Shown here piece by piece: positions 10,383-22,439 of a DNA stretch of 64,000 nt. Below the pieces are notes generated by a model. That model was not told the DNA's origin. It saw only the letters and a list, made by a program, of their open reading frames with translations, and did not search any database. Made by a program: the position numbers and the translations under genes. This DNA comes from Pratylenchus scribneri. Its lineage: Eukaryota; Nematoda; Chromadorea; Rhabditida; Pratylenchidae. The stretch is from contig JAQSEB010000025.1 of NCBI GenBank assembly GCA_030063045.1, positions 1-64,000 on the forward strand. The letters run 5' to 3'. The first letter of the stretch is position 1; every line of letters starts with the position of its first letter.

Positions 10383-11227
10383 ATGACGCGTGTCGTTTAT
10401 AAGTTTCTAACAAATAATAGACATTTGACAGAAGAGGCAGTCAAAATGCATGTGTTGCTCAAAGTTAAAAAATAAATTTTTTGAAATTTTGTTAATGTAT
10501 TTTGTTTTGAAGTTAGTGGCGGGTACCATAGAAGTACGTAAGAATACGCTAAACAATTATTTGGAGCTCTGTGATAAATTGGTGGAAAATGAGAACAAAA
10601 GAAAAGCAGAAGAGAAAGAGTTTAAAGAGAGAAATGAAGAATCATCGACTAGTGGAAAAGGGAAAAACGTGGGATCAAGTCATGATGGTGGAAAAATAGC
10701 GAAAGACAAAGGCAAACAAGGTTTGTTGGAAAATGTTTTATTTTTAATATTATTGCCTTGTTATTTTTAAAGAAGAAAGTGCCAAACCCAATCTTTCCAC
10801 TGGGCTTGCAAAATTAGGTCTAACTGTAGAAGATTGGAAAATTCTAACCCAGGTAAGTTAAAGGCCAAGCTTCGGAAAATATATGAAAAAAAATAAATTT
10901 TAACAGCCAATCAAAGTGGAATGGAAAACTGGTATTCGATTTAAATTAGGTTTTGAAACGCAGAAAAAGGCAGAAGAAGATATGAAGGCTGCTTTCGATT
11001 CGTTTATCCATAATGACTTGGAAAAGAAGGAAAAAATCCACAAACTTTGTCTTGAAATTCAGTCATTGGCCAGACATATTTATGTGAGTTATATCAAAGA
11101 GGAGACATTTGGCAAATTTTGCGATCATTTTAAACCAAATGGGCATTCACAAAAGCAAATGCTTCAATCTGATGAGGCACAATCTTCTGCTGGTGCTGCT
11201 ATTGAAGCTGATACAGAAATTGAATGA
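10383..11227 (+). CDS. Unrecognised four-exon gene, 229 residues
   Basis: I do not recognise this protein. Exons 10383-10463, 10513-10720, 10773-10852 and 10907-11227 join in phase through three 49-54 bp GT-AG introns and end at TGA. The start is the ATG at 10383, in frame with a later ATG at 10446. The middle (about 45-95) is highly charged, Glu/Lys-rich and then Ser/Gly-rich, so probably disordered. The C-terminal half has an Ile/Val/Trp-rich patch (EDWKILTQPIKVEWKTGIRF) followed by a helical, Lys/Glu-rich segment ending in an acidic tail. Consistent splice phase and codon-like composition support a real gene. The N-terminal exon could be extended upstream. Confidence 0.6.
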
Positions 11228-12293
11228 AGAAAATTTTCAATTTTGTGAAAAACGAGTCATTGCGGGGAGATGGCTGATGGGAATTGAATATTCTATATTA
11301 AGTACTATTATATTTTGTTTATTTTGATATATTATTTCAAAAAGTAAACACGATACTGGAGCACTGGACATTTTAAAATCATATTAGTAATAATTATGAT
11401 TTTATTATCTATCTTTCAATTGATAAAAATGTCGTTAGGTCCACTTGCGCACGAGAATTTAACTCAGAGTTGTTGGGCACAATCAACTGTGAAAAAGGGG
11501 ATGGGATGAAATTAAAATTGGAAATGTATTATATTTATTTTTATTATTGAAATATATAACATCAATTGAATTTTACAATTTAAATTACTTTTTAAAATTT
11601 GAATAAATTAAAAAATATACCACGTCCTTATAATCCAACTTTTCGGTGAGTGAATAAAATTTCGCCATTCAAATGCAAAAATCAGAAGATATATGCTGCT
11701 TAATTGGATATTAAATTTGTCGCTGAAAATGGAAAAAAAAAAGTTAAATTACAATTACAAATAAAAATAAAATTTTCACAAATCTAAGCTTCAAATTTAA
11801 GAGAAAAAATTTATATAATTTAAATGGAATTAAATTTGTGGAAATGTAGGAGTGATTGGGTAATTAAGAATAAAATTTGATGCTTTTGGCCTGCAATACA
11901 GCGCAATTAGCCTTTTATAATCTCTATCAAATTTGATGACGGGGATTTAACTTATTTACTTTTAATTGGATGGGAAAATGCTTGGTAAATTTGTATGCCT
12001 TTATTGTGTTGGCATTGGTATTATGATTTGTTTTTTTGAGGATTAGTCATAAAATACCACCTATGTCCTATTGAACCAAAAACAAATCTTAACAATAACA
12101 AAATAAGTCAAAGATTTATAAAAAATCGTTCTGTTGATTTATAGGGTCATTGGGGGTCATTCATTGATAAAAGATATCTACGGTAGCCCCTAATAACCCG
12201 TGCTGATAACCCTAAAGGGGAGGACCCTTCACTTTTTCCCTTTAACAAAAAAAAGACGCAAAAAATATATAAGTACCAATTTTTTAGTAAAAA
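11228..12293. other. Intergenic, with a dispersed repeat next to the CED-2 start
   Basis: Mostly featureless AT-rich DNA. The last 150 bases (12145-12260) hold a copy of a dispersed repeat that ends in ggaggacccttcacttttt and recurs in the CED-2 introns, only about 35 bases upstream of that gene's ATG. Confidence 0.6.
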
Positions 12294-15200
12294 ATGACAA
12301 TAAATTCCCAACAACAAAATCGTCAAGTAAAAAATGGCAACAATTCATTTGATCCATTTGCCTGGGAATTTTGTTTCTTCTTTGGCCCATTGGATCGAAA
12401 AGAGGCAGAAGCATTGTTGGCAAATTCCGAGATTGGCACTTTTTTGTTGCGAGAGTCCACAACGAAGCCGGGCTATTCGCTGACAGTGAAGTTCGTCGAT
12501 TTTTCACGGTTTCATATTTATAAAATGGAATATAAAATTCTGACGAGAAATATCAATCAAAGTCAAATTGGTACTAATTTAATTTGGCCCTCCACAAAAG
12601 GAAAAGGCAAGGCTATTGTGAGAGCGAATCAAAACTGTCAATCAAATTATCAATAATAGAAGAATCTAAAGAGGTATATATTTTGTTAATTTAAAGCTCA
12701 CAAAAACAATTGTCGAATTCCGCATGAGATAATGAGTGACAAATCTTTCTATTTTTTAAGATCAAGTAATTGTTCCAATTTGATGTTTATTTTATGTGAA
12801 ATGGTGATGATAAAAAAATACCATATTTTCTAAAAAGCAAAGGAAATTATTTCCTCAATAAAATATTGACAATTTGATTGACAGTTTTGATTCGCCATCC
12901 TTTCCCCCATGTGGGGACCAAGCTCCATTAATACAGTAAAATATAATATAACACATTTATTAGTAAAAGATTATAAGAAATACCATTTCAATTTTTAATG
13001 TTACACCTTGAGACAAAATAGAGCATTTCTTTTAAAAATGCTATGAATGCATTCAATTAGGGCGACCTTGGTTTTTCGCACAACTAGACTCTTAGACTCT
13101 TGTCAGACTTTATTTAAGAATTTGAGTATGAGACAAAAATAGGATAGGTTTTTGTCAATTCCAACATTTTGAAGGGTTTTAGTCGTGATTCAGAATGAAA
13201 ATTATGAAAACCCAAATTTGGAAGCTGGAGAATTTAGATTGATTAATAATGGTAATTCTGTGTTTTCGTGTAAAAAATCCGTTTTACAATTAACAGAATT
13301 ATGTCAGAAAATTCGGAAGATTTTGGACTCTAAATATATGGGCAAAGCTTTTTTATGGACTTTTCTCCATTTAAATTCAATTCCAAAATCTAAAATGCTC
13401 AAATTAATTTGGCCAAATTTAAATCCGAAAAATAAAATTAAAATTTGCATATTTTTATTATTTATTTTTTTTATAAAAGTAATTTTAAAGAGAAGCCGAA
13501 GATCAAGTGCACAATTATTTGATTGAACGAACACCGCAAGAGGATGGCAAAATGCGATACACAGTAAATAAATATAATTTGGGAAATAAAAATTCTAAAT
13601 GTTGGAGTTCACATAAGCTAATAAAAATTATTCTAGAAATTTGGACATTTGTGTCGTTTACCATCTCCTTTTTGGAAAGTGAAGGTTTGGGGATAGGGTC
13701 ATTAAGGGATATTTTACGGATATGACGAGATAAAAATAATCTCACGTAACCCATAAACCTAAACCTAACACTCATATGGGGATCCTTCACCTTTACTCTT
13801 TTCACGAAAAAAGGGGATGAAACGGTACTAGCACTCAATTTTATATTTCCCAAACATGAAATGCCATTTATTTCAGTGTTATATTTGAGAATCTTGATAA
13901 GGAAGTCAATGTCAATATTTACAAATGTGGGTGACCCAAACCCCGATGGTAAATGTCGTCATTTGGTTTACCAAAATTGGCATAAAATTGTTGGCTGGAC
14001 AAATTGGAGGCTGTATCTATGTTTATAATCCTTAAGAAAATGAGTTCTTTAAGTTTCTTAATTTCTGCCCAGGTAAACTTCATCAAAATTCGTTAATGTT
14101 ATATGTCTAGTGATTAATGAAATCTCCCTTTTATAGGTGATTAGGATTAGGGCTACGGATACTTGCGATGATAACCTCTCCTAAAATGACCGTAACCCTA
14201 TACCGGGTTGGCCCATGGCCTCAATTGACTCAAAAAATCTGGAGAAATATACAAATACAAACCCAAAATTCATAAATTTACATGAGTTAAAATTGTAACA
14301 TATTAGATCTCTAATTTGACCTTCCCTGATATTCCTGCCCTTCTAAACCATTTCAAATTGTCTAAATTGGAGAAGACAACATTGATTAGGCCATTGGAAA
14401 GGCCGCACATTGAGAAGGTAATTGGCCGGTACAAATTTGAAGGGGAACGAGTCAGCGATTTGCCATTTGAACGGGGCGAAATGTTGGATGTGATGGGAAA
14501 ACCGGAGGAAGAATGGTGGATGGCAAGGTTTAAACACATTTAATTTAAATTGGTTAAAATAAATGAATATATTTTGATTGTTGCTGCCAATCATTTATCT
14601 CAATTTCCACTGACTAAAAATAATCATCAGCTTTATCTCATCATTTCATAAACATATATAGAGCATAATTTATAAGATGTAATGGTAAGAGTCAATTTCA
14701 GACAAAATTGATGAATTAAGTGGGTCAGATTTTGGACTCTTTAGATAATCTGAATTGGCTTAGATTGAATTAGTAACAGAAATTTTATATTTATCTTTGA
14801 TGAAATAAATTTTCGAAAAAAACTGGTGGTTATTTGGAGCCTTATTGAGAAAGGAAAAATGAAGATTCCCTCCTTTGGGTCAACAAGATTACGGTAGGTG
14901 TAGGGCCAATCAGGGATAGGATATCATCTACGGTAACCCATAATAATCCTAATCCTAATCCTGCCGACCCAAAAAGGGAGACTTTCACTTTTTCCTTCTC
15001 AACAAAAAAGAGGATACAAACCAGATAAGAACCGAAAAACTCTATAAAACTATTTAAATTAACAAGCAAAAAATTTAAAAATTTTGAATACAGAAATTGC
15101 CTCGGCAACTTTGGTTTGATCCCAGCAAATTACGTGAAAGTCTATGAAGAAGGGGACGAAATTAGTTTGCAAAATCCGAGCACAAAAAGCAGTGGAAGCG

Positions 15201-16376
15201 GAGGCACAAAACGTTTCAGGCAAATGCAATTTTTATTTAAAACTTTTAATTAAGATAAAATGAAATTAGTACATCCACACTCCCTTGCCAATTCAAAATC
15301 AATTTAAAATTGAATTTAGAATTTTAGGAGAAAATTTGCTGTTAATTTTAGAGAATAAATTAGTGGATTGATAAAATTTGGAAAAAATTATGTCCAAAAA
15401 GTGCAAATATATCAAAAATGCAAAATTTTTTTGTTAAATTATCTGATAAATCTTACAAACAATTTTGATATGAAAATTTAGAACATAATAAAATGGTAAA
15501 AAAGTTTTATTATTTGGTTGAAAACTGGCAGAGATTTTCACCAATTAGCAAAATTCGAATATGCATAAATTGAGATTGAATTTTTAAAGAAAGTTATTTA
15601 AAAAAATTTCTTCAGTTCAAATTCCACCATCACCGTTGGAAATGATGTGCCCAATGAAGGAGGTGAAGGTGGACAACAAATCAAACAAAAATCAGTGCCA
15701 AAATTACAACAAAATTCGTGGGTCCGTGTGATAGCCAGCCGCTGGCCAAGCATCTATGATGTTTCCGCACTCAATATTCGGGTTTCTTTTTTTACATAAA
15801 TATGGACCAAATTAATATTTTATTTCCAATATGGATACTAAACTTCTACATTTTGTCCAAATAATGTCAATCTTGGTAAGCCAATATTTACCATGGATAG
15901 GCCGCACATATTTGTAAATGTTGATATTATATCTTACCAAGATGGACCATATATACAATAAAATATATGCCATTCCATATTTGAAATATACAAAATTACT
16001 TTGTTAAGATAATTTTTATGATTCAGAAAATTTGGTTTCCATTGGAATCGTTTTTATCCAATGATTTCATCACTTTTTTGATTAAGAGAAAATGGAAGGA
16101 ATGGCCTCCAAAAATTCCTACCGTTTTTATAAAGATTTTTGATTTTGTTTATTAGAATTTTTAGCCTTCTTATTAAATTAAAAAGTTGAAATTTGTTTTT
16201 CTCATATAAATTTTTTCAAATTATAGGAAGGTCAATTCCTCTGGATGTATGAAATTCTTGACAATGGAATGTGCCGTGGACAAAATGAGGAGGGCAAAAT
16301 TGGCCTTTTCCCAATTTCCTATGTTGAACCAGTGCACGCCGAGGCGGTCCCATGGCATTTGGCCAATGTAGAATAA
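12294..16376 (+). CDS. ced-2: CED-2/CRK adaptor protein (SH2-SH3-SH3)
   Basis: Six exons (12294-12490, 13491-13563, 14307-14527, 15094-15219, 15616-15781, 16227-16376) give 310 residues in one frame. An SH2 domain spans about 24-118, with FLLRES carrying the phosphotyrosine-binding Arg (53) and the typical LIERTPQEDG and FPDIPALLNHF segments. The first SH3 is at about 126-180 (RYKFEGERVSDLPFERGE, EEWWMAR, GLIPANYV) and a diverged second SH3 at about 241-295 (EGKIGLFPISYVE). Known family role: CED-2/CRK links phosphotyrosine or CED-12/DOCK180-type signals to Rac in cell-corpse engulfment and migration, in the cytoplasm. C. elegans CED-2 is 279 residues with the same order. Intron 4 (15220-15615) uses a GC donor, needed to keep frame. 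Introns 1-3 and the 5' flank hold copies of one dispersed repeat. Confidence 0.93.
13692..13825. repeat. Dispersed repeat copy in CED-2 intron 2
   Basis: Contains agggtcatta, acgtaaccca and ggggatccttcacctttact followed by a purine-rich aaaaaagggg. Related copies are at 12145-12260 and 14881-15015, with a partial one at about 14135-14215 and the ggaggacccttcactttt segment again at 38785. Confidence 0.6.
14881..15015. repeat. Dispersed repeat copy in CED-2 intron 3
   Basis: Same order of segments as the copy at 13692: agggata..., atctacggtaaccc, an aatcctaatcctaatcc stretch, then gggagactttcactttttcc and aaaaaagagg. Confidence 0.6.
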
Positions 16377-17552
16377 TTGAAAATGAGATGAAAAATTGGA
16401 CAAAAAGATTTTCATTAAAATTTTATATTTTTGCCTTTTTTGCTGGATCTCCTTAATTGGAATTTTATGCAGCAAACTTCTTTAGAATATTGAAAATATT
16501 TGTATCCAATTTACTCAATACCAAAAAAGTTAAGTTCAAAAATCATTAATTTTAAATCTAAAAAATTAAATTAAATATTTCAACCAAATTTATCCCAAAA
16601 TTAAATTAAATATGTATTTCAACCACATTTATTTCTATCAAATATAATTAATTTGTAAATATTTCATTTCATTAAATTTCAATTTCATATAATTTTTGTT
16701 CATTCGCCAACACGAATTATCATTAAAAATGTCAAATCCAAAGCTAATAAATGATAATTGATAAAATATATTATTATTTAAACAAATATTAATTGCAAAA
16801 ATCTTTTATTTTATGTTTTATCTTATATAATTTAAAAATTTTATCAATTGATATTATTTAGAATGAACAAATTTAATTGCACACTTTGTGGAATTCTCTG
16901 CTGATTATTAACACAATTTTTGATTTTACAACAAATTCGACAATTTTTTTAATGGATAAAATAAATAGATATCGAGGAAAGGTTTTTTTATTAATATTTA
17001 AATAGTTTATCCGAATTTTTGGCAAATTATTTACCCAAATATAATGCCCAATATTCTGGAAATCTTAAAAAATTAAATGGCTCATTTCATTTTGTAGAGT
17101 ATTTATTATTTAATGTTTAAAATGATTACAGATGACAAAAAAGCTGTTAAATTTTAAACTCTTTTGCTACTGTTTTGATAAAACCTTTTTTATTAGAGAT
17201 CCATTAATTTTTTTTCAAAACAATCAGTGGGGACGATGCTTATTTTTTAGTAAAAAGATGGTCCTTAATTTAAGCCGTTTATTTTATAGCCCAATTAACC
17301 CGGGTTTATTGTCAGGCTTTATCTCAATTTTGCATTTAATTTTTCTTTGTTATATTGAATTGTTTAATTTTTTGCATAATTTTTAACCATCAATTGCAGA
17401 AATTTTCCATAAATATTTCAATAAAATTTACTATATGAAATATATTTGAAGGAAAAATGCCTAATAATAAAAAGAGGTAATTCTAATATTTAAAAATATT
17501 ATCTAATTTATTTTACAATTTCATTGTCTTCCTTCCACCGGACAATCAAACA
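16377..17552. other. Intergenic AT-rich stretch, no gene seen
   Basis: No supported coding or RNA feature. A short open frame at 17132-17386 is Phe/Leu/Asn-rich and looks like chance AT-rich reading. A first exon of the exonuclease gene may end at about 17480. Confidence 0.4.
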
Positions 17553-18503
17553 GTGGCAATGGACTGCGAATTTGTTGGCGGCCCGGATGGCAAAGATTTG
17601 ATGGCTCGTGTTTCGGTGGTCGATTCCCAAGGCAATGTGTTGCTCGATGAATTGGTCAAACCTGATGATGATGAGCCCATTGTTGACTACCGCACAAATA
17701 TCAGTGGAATAAGTCCAGAGATGCTGGACAATGAAAATGGTTTGAATATATTTCACTTAAAATAAAAATATAAAAATAGAATAATTATAAAATTAATTAA
17801 GTCTAAATTTTTTGCAGTAAAAAAACTCAGAGAGGTTAGACAAATGACACTGAATATTATTTGTGGAAAATATCTGATTGGCCATGGAGTGGAGAAGGAT
17901 TTGGAGGTATATCATTTATTTATTTTAACTTTTTTTAAAATAAAATTTTACTTCAACAACAATTTTAAGTATTAGAAAATTTTTGAAATTTTTTAGATAT
18001 TTATCTTTTTTTTCCATTATTAGAATATTATTATTAATAGGTCCTTGGCGGTAGCAATATGGTGCCGAGAAACCGAATACGCGATACTGCTATCTATCGA
18101 GGATTGCGGAATGGTCTTCGAAGTCATCGAACGCCAAAATTGTGTGATTTGGCAAAGCAGCATCTTAAAAAGGAAATTCAAACTGGGGCGCATAATTCGG
18201 TAAGAAAATTTTTTAAATAAATTTACAAAATATAATTCATTCTATAAAATTAATGTAATGTTTTGGAAACATTTTAATATCAAAAAATGATGATTAAAAT
18301 ATTTTTTATAGATTGAAGATGCTCAAACGGCGATGGAAATCTACAAAAAATTCAAAATGCCTTGGGAGCGGAATTTAGAAAAATATTTGGAAAATTTTGA
18401 CAAGCCAAATTTCCCTGGAAATACTTGTTCCTACGATGACGACATTTATTACGATGACAACATTTATTATGGAGACAGTGACGATTATTCTTTCTATTTC
18501 TAG
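17553..18503 (+). CDS. DEDDh 3'-5' exonuclease, REXO4/ISG20 type
   Basis: Exons 17553-17739, 17818-17906, 18041-18199 and 18312-18503 join in phase, giving 206 residues from the ATG at 17559. The DEDDh residues are all visible: MDCEFVG (Asp, Glu), LIGHGVEKDLEV (third Asp) and the HNSIEDAQTAM block (catalytic His and last Asp). REXO4 and ISG20 proteins trim structured RNAs, rRNA precursors among them; REXO4 members are nucleolar. The exonuclease core is complete; a short acidic, Tyr/Asp-rich C-terminal tail follows it. The family usually starts VAMDCE, and the GTG GCA directly before the ATG encodes exactly that, so a 5' exon probably exists but I could not fix its start. Which of the two subfamilies it belongs to is uncertain. 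Confidence 0.85.
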
Positions 18504-18879
18504 ACATATTTCGTGCTAACATGAATTATCATTTAAAATGCCAAAGTCAAAGTTAATAAGATATATTATTAAATAAATATTAATTGCGAAAATCATTGAT
18601 TTTATATTATTCAATTTTAAAATTATTTTATCTTTTATCAATATTTTAAAACATATAAAATGACATCATTCAAATTTAATTTTTTTTAAATAGTAAAAAC
18701 GATTAATTATTCCCACGATAATTTCATTGTGATATCTTCAAAAAAATTTTTCCTATGGCAAAGATTTATATTTACATTTACTATTCCTTTAGGAATGTCA
18801 AAAAGTTAAATTTTATTAAAAATTTTAAGCCATAAATTTTTATCTCCACAGGAAATAATTAAAAAGAATTCACTTAAAA

Positions 18880-21800
18880 ATGGACAAATTCGAATGGATT
18901 GGCGAAAATGTGGCTGGCCCTGGCGTCGATCCAGCTGAGTTGGAGGCAAATTTTGAAGGCTGCCAATGTTTGGGAGAATGCAGCGAAACAAGCGGGTGTT
19001 CGTGCCTATTCGATGGAAAAGTGGGAAATATTTGAAATGTCCAATTCATTCAAAATTAATTTTTAGCCAAATTTCGATTCCAATGGACGTTTTTTGCATT
19101 TGTCCAGCACGTCAACTTCAATTTCCTCTCAATTTTCTGTCCCACATTTGGAATGCTCCAGCCAATGTGAATGCGCATTATTCCCCGAAAGATGCAAAAA
19201 TCGACGAGTCCAAAATGGAGTTCAACATAAATTAAAGGTGGGCATTGTTAAAATTTTTATTTTTCAATTAAATTAAAAATAATATTTTCCTATTCCTTTA
19301 AAAAATTCCCATTTGAGGTGGTAAAATGCGAGGGCAAAGGTTTTGGCGTTTTTGCCGATGAATACATTCCGTCAGGCCATTTTGTTGTGGAATATGTGGG
19401 CGAAGTTATTGGAAGGGAAGAGGCGGAACGGCGATTGGCCAACCAAAAAGTGGATGAACACAATTATTTGTTCACAATTCGGGAATATATTGGAGGTAGG
19501 GAAAAGAGGAAAAAAATTCCGAAAAATTTGATAAAATTTAATTTCTTTAAAAAATTTAAATGGAAAAATGTCAAATTAGTGTGATTATAAAAGATAAAAT
19601 TTATTTTGCAAAAAATTTGGTCATTGGCGAAAAAATAAGTTTACGACACCCCCGATTCCCAGGACGTCTCCGTTCCAAGTACTAAGGTGGCCCAGCGTTG
19701 CTTAACTTGCCAGATCGGACGGGATGGCGTGCTTTCAACGCGGTATGGTCGTAAACAAAATGTGAATGAGTGAATTGGGCTAAAAGGGAAATAAAGGTCG
19801 CACGCTTCTCTCACTTGCTGCTGCTGTGTTAGAGAGAATTTTCGTACGCTTTCCAACTACTCGGTTTTGCTGCCTATGCGTCAGTCACTCTCGCAAATTA
19901 GGAAAAAGAGGGCACCAAAATCTGTGAATAGCATAAAATAATGCTGCTGGACTAGAAATAAAAAGCTTTAATGGAAGTGGAAGTAGAGAAAGGGGATTTG
20001 TCAAAGAAGCCAATGGAATAGAATGGTAAGGAAAAAGAAAAGAGAAAATGTGGATTGTTTTATTTGAAAATTTGATGGCTGCTGTGCTTCTCATAAAATT
20101 CCCTTCTAATGAATGTGGTAAATTCACATTAGATTCCAATTTTTTACATTCTCAGAATTATTCTCACGATTGAATTTTTGGAACGTGGAGCCCTTTTTTT
20201 GCTCCACTTAAATTTTAATCCTAATCTCCAAAGATTTTGTTATTTAAGTAATAGGTGCGGTTTTTTTGCCGAGAGATTTGGGTTCTTTTGCCAAGAAATC
20301 GTTTTCTTTTGCCGAAAGCTTAATAATTTATTAATGATTGATCCTAGAACCCCAAACTTTTTTATACCCATTTTATAAAGTTCATCGAGACGCTTCGATT
20401 TATTTATAGTTTGTCGGGATTTGGTTCAAAACTAAAAGAGTTACAAACCAAAATCAAAATATGGCTTAGACGGTTTAATACATTTAATTGTAGCCAAAAC
20501 TCGACAAATTATATATCATTTGATGCGTTTCGATGAGCTATATAAAATTGGTGAGAGATTAGGGTCTAGGATCAATCGCTAACAAGTTATTAAGCTTTCG
20601 GCCAAAGAATCCGATTTCTCATCAAAAGAACCCAAATCTCTAGGCAAAAAATCTTTTCTCTTTATAACTAATTTCGGACTGTGGATGAGCGTCAACCACT
20701 CTTACAAATTTGTATTGGGAAAATGTGAACGCGAATTTTGCGAATAGCATATAAATTAGAAATAAAAAGTTCTATTATTATACATTAGGAATGGAATAGA
20801 ATAGGCAAGGAAAGACAAAGGGAAAAAGGGGGGAGAGTTATTTGTGGAATTTGGTCTCTTGGTTTGTTTCTCATCAAATTCTTTTGCGATAATAGAATTG
20901 ACAAATTTCCTCGAATTTCTTTATTTTGCCAGTGTAGATATTTCAATTTTACCGCGACATATACAGAATTTTTGGAACGTGGAGCTATGGCTCCACTTAA
21001 AATTTTATTAATAATTTTTTGAATATACTAGTATGGAATGTTGAATAATAATAACAAAGAAAAGTTTTATATTAAATTAACAGAAAAATGTTAATTAATA
21101 AATATTTATGTGAATAGCAATTAAATAATTTATTTAAATAATCCATAAAAATATTAATAATTTTTCCATAGGCAAATGTCAATATACATTCATTGATGGC
21201 CGGCACAGAGGGAACATTTCTCGTTTCATAAACCACAGTTGTGAGCCAAATTTACAATTTCAATTGTTCCGAATTGGCCGCCAATCGCCTTCATTGGCAA
21301 TGTTCGCCGCCCGGGACATTCAAGCTGGTGAATTTCATCTATTTTCTTAGCAAATATAATTTTTAAATAAATGCTTACTCTCTCTTTTATATCGAATTTA
21401 TTAATTCTATTGTTTTTTTTTTGCTCCATTTAAAAGAATCACCTATGAATTCCAAATGGGCTGCATGGCTCAATTGGTATCTAATTATGTCGTAACAAGG
21501 TAGCAAGGGTTCTATCCCCCCTTATGAGCCATGCCAAATTTTTGTTAAATTCCATAATAATATTTTTTTGGCAATGTATTGTAAATTAAAATCATCAGAC
21601 TGGATAAATTCTATATTGGAATTAATTGAAGAAGCTGCTGGCTGCATGGCTCATTCGGTTAACAAAGAATGACTCAACGCAGGAACGGGAGTTCAACTCA
21701 TTTATGAGCCATGTCAATTTTTTAAACATCAAATATATATTTTTATACAAATTTCCTTTTCCTCTGTAGGTGAAGAGCTCTCCTATAGCTACGGATTTTT

Positions 21801-21942
21801 ATCAGCATCAGACAATGACAATGAAAAAGACAAAAATGCCAAAATTGACAGCAAAAATGTTGTGATGCAATTGTCTGGAAAGGAATGTCGTTGTGGTGCA
21901 CCGAATTGCCTTGGCAGACTCCCGTCAGCTTCAACAATTTGA
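18880..21942 (+). CDS. SET-domain histone H3 lysine methyltransferase (SETMAR/SET-23-like)
   Basis: Exons 18880-19020, 19067-19237, 19318-19495, 21172-21327 and 21770-21942 join in phase to 272 residues. A pre-SET Cys cluster (CQC...C...CSC, then ECSSQCECALF...C) spans about 28-95. The SET core has the KGFGVFADEYIPSG and FVVEYVGEVIGREEAERR segments, RFINHSCEPN (AdoMet-binding, about 180-190) and GEELSYSYGF. A post-SET CRCGAPNC follows. This pre-SET/SET/post-SET order is that of the SUV39-clade H3K9 or SETMAR-like enzymes, acting in the nucleus. The usual DY of the ELxYDYG motif reads SY here; the catalytic Tyr is kept. Intron 3 (19496-21171) is unusually large and holds a 5S rRNA gene and several repeats. 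The exact substrate is inferred. Confidence 0.9.
19639..19756 (-). rRNA. 5S ribosomal RNA
   Basis: Read on the minus strand, this 118-base stretch starts GTTTACGACCATACC and contains the conserved CACGCCATCCCGTCCGATC, GGCAAGTTAAGCAACG and TTAGTACTTGGA segments, ending GGTGTCGTAAAC. The 5' and 3' ends pair as in stem I. It lies antisense inside intron 3 of the SET gene as a single copy; nematode 5S genes usually occur in arrays. RNA polymerase III internal promoter elements are part of the sequence. The stem I ends pair, so it may be functional, but a retained stray copy is possible. Confidence 0.93.
19878..20219. repeat. Dispersed repeat, copy 1 in SET intron 3
   Basis: About 340 bp that is similar along its length to 20687-21010. 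Shared segments are gcgtca..cactct...caaatt, gaatagca, agaaataaaaag, aatggaatagaat.g..aagg and the terminal tttttggaacgtggagc...gctccactta. The last two form a small inverted repeat at the element end. Confidence 0.65.
20261..20656. repeat. Foldback element with about 95-bp arms (core-motif family)
   Basis: The left arm (20261-20350: ttttttgccgagagatttgg, gaaagcttaataa, gatcctagaacc) is the reverse complement of the right arm (20562-20656). An inner pair, 20375-20415 and 20490-20540, carries inverted copies of the core CATTTGATGCGTTTCGATGA. It lies exactly between the two dispersed repeat copies. Confidence 0.75.
20687..21010. repeat. Dispersed repeat, copy 2 in SET intron 3
   Basis: Partner of 19878-20219 in the same orientation. 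It ends with tttttggaacgtggagc and gctccacttaaaat, four bases apart. Confidence 0.65.
21459..21535 (+). repeat. tRNA-like hairpin, copy 1
   Basis: Bounded by gcatggctca and tgagccatgc, an exact 10-bp inverted repeat. The inside has a tRNA-like box A (tggctcaattggta) and box B (gggttctatccc) at normal spacing, but the 3' acceptor side does not pair with the 5' side as in a working tRNA. Probably a tRNA-derived repeat. Confidence 0.5.
21640..21715 (+). repeat. tRNA-like hairpin, copy 2
   Basis: Same length and ends as the copy at 21459 (ctgcatggctca...ttatgagccatg), with a diverged middle (tggctcattcggttaac; gggagttcaactc). Two copies 181 bp apart in one intron, directly before the last SET exon. 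Confidence 0.5.
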
Positions 21943-22439
21943 ATGATTTTATAGAATATACTTGGATATATAAATTTTAACTTAATTTTCAGTCAATTTA
22001 ATAAAGATTTATGGAAAATTTTATGGCTTAAGCTTTAAAATAATTTGAAAATTTATTTTTATTTTGTTGCTGATGCATTTATTTAAAGTATGAGGCAAAT
22101 TCAATAAATGAAAAAGAATAAATTATGGTGGAATATTCTCTGTGCTAAAAAGATGAAATATTTAAATAATTCCTGAGTGAAAATAAATTAAAAATGATTT
22201 GATGATTGCATTAAATCAAAGATTATACAAATTGATGGATTCTTCTCTAAATGAGAGAATTATTATTATATCAAAATCATCTTCCCATATTATTTTATTT
22301 TAATGATTTTGAACCTGAATACTTCGATATTTCATCATTTTGGGCTATTAGGATTAGGAGGCGCTTATTTGATAATTTGGTCATTCTGAAATTTAAAAAT
22401 CTAACTTTGCTTGCAAAATTTTTTAACATTTTGAATTGG

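Noticed and set aside
13185..13490. Open frame directly before CED-2 exon 2
   Set aside because: It does not match SH2 sequence and skipping it (donor at 12491, acceptor at 13490) restores a canonical SH2 domain.
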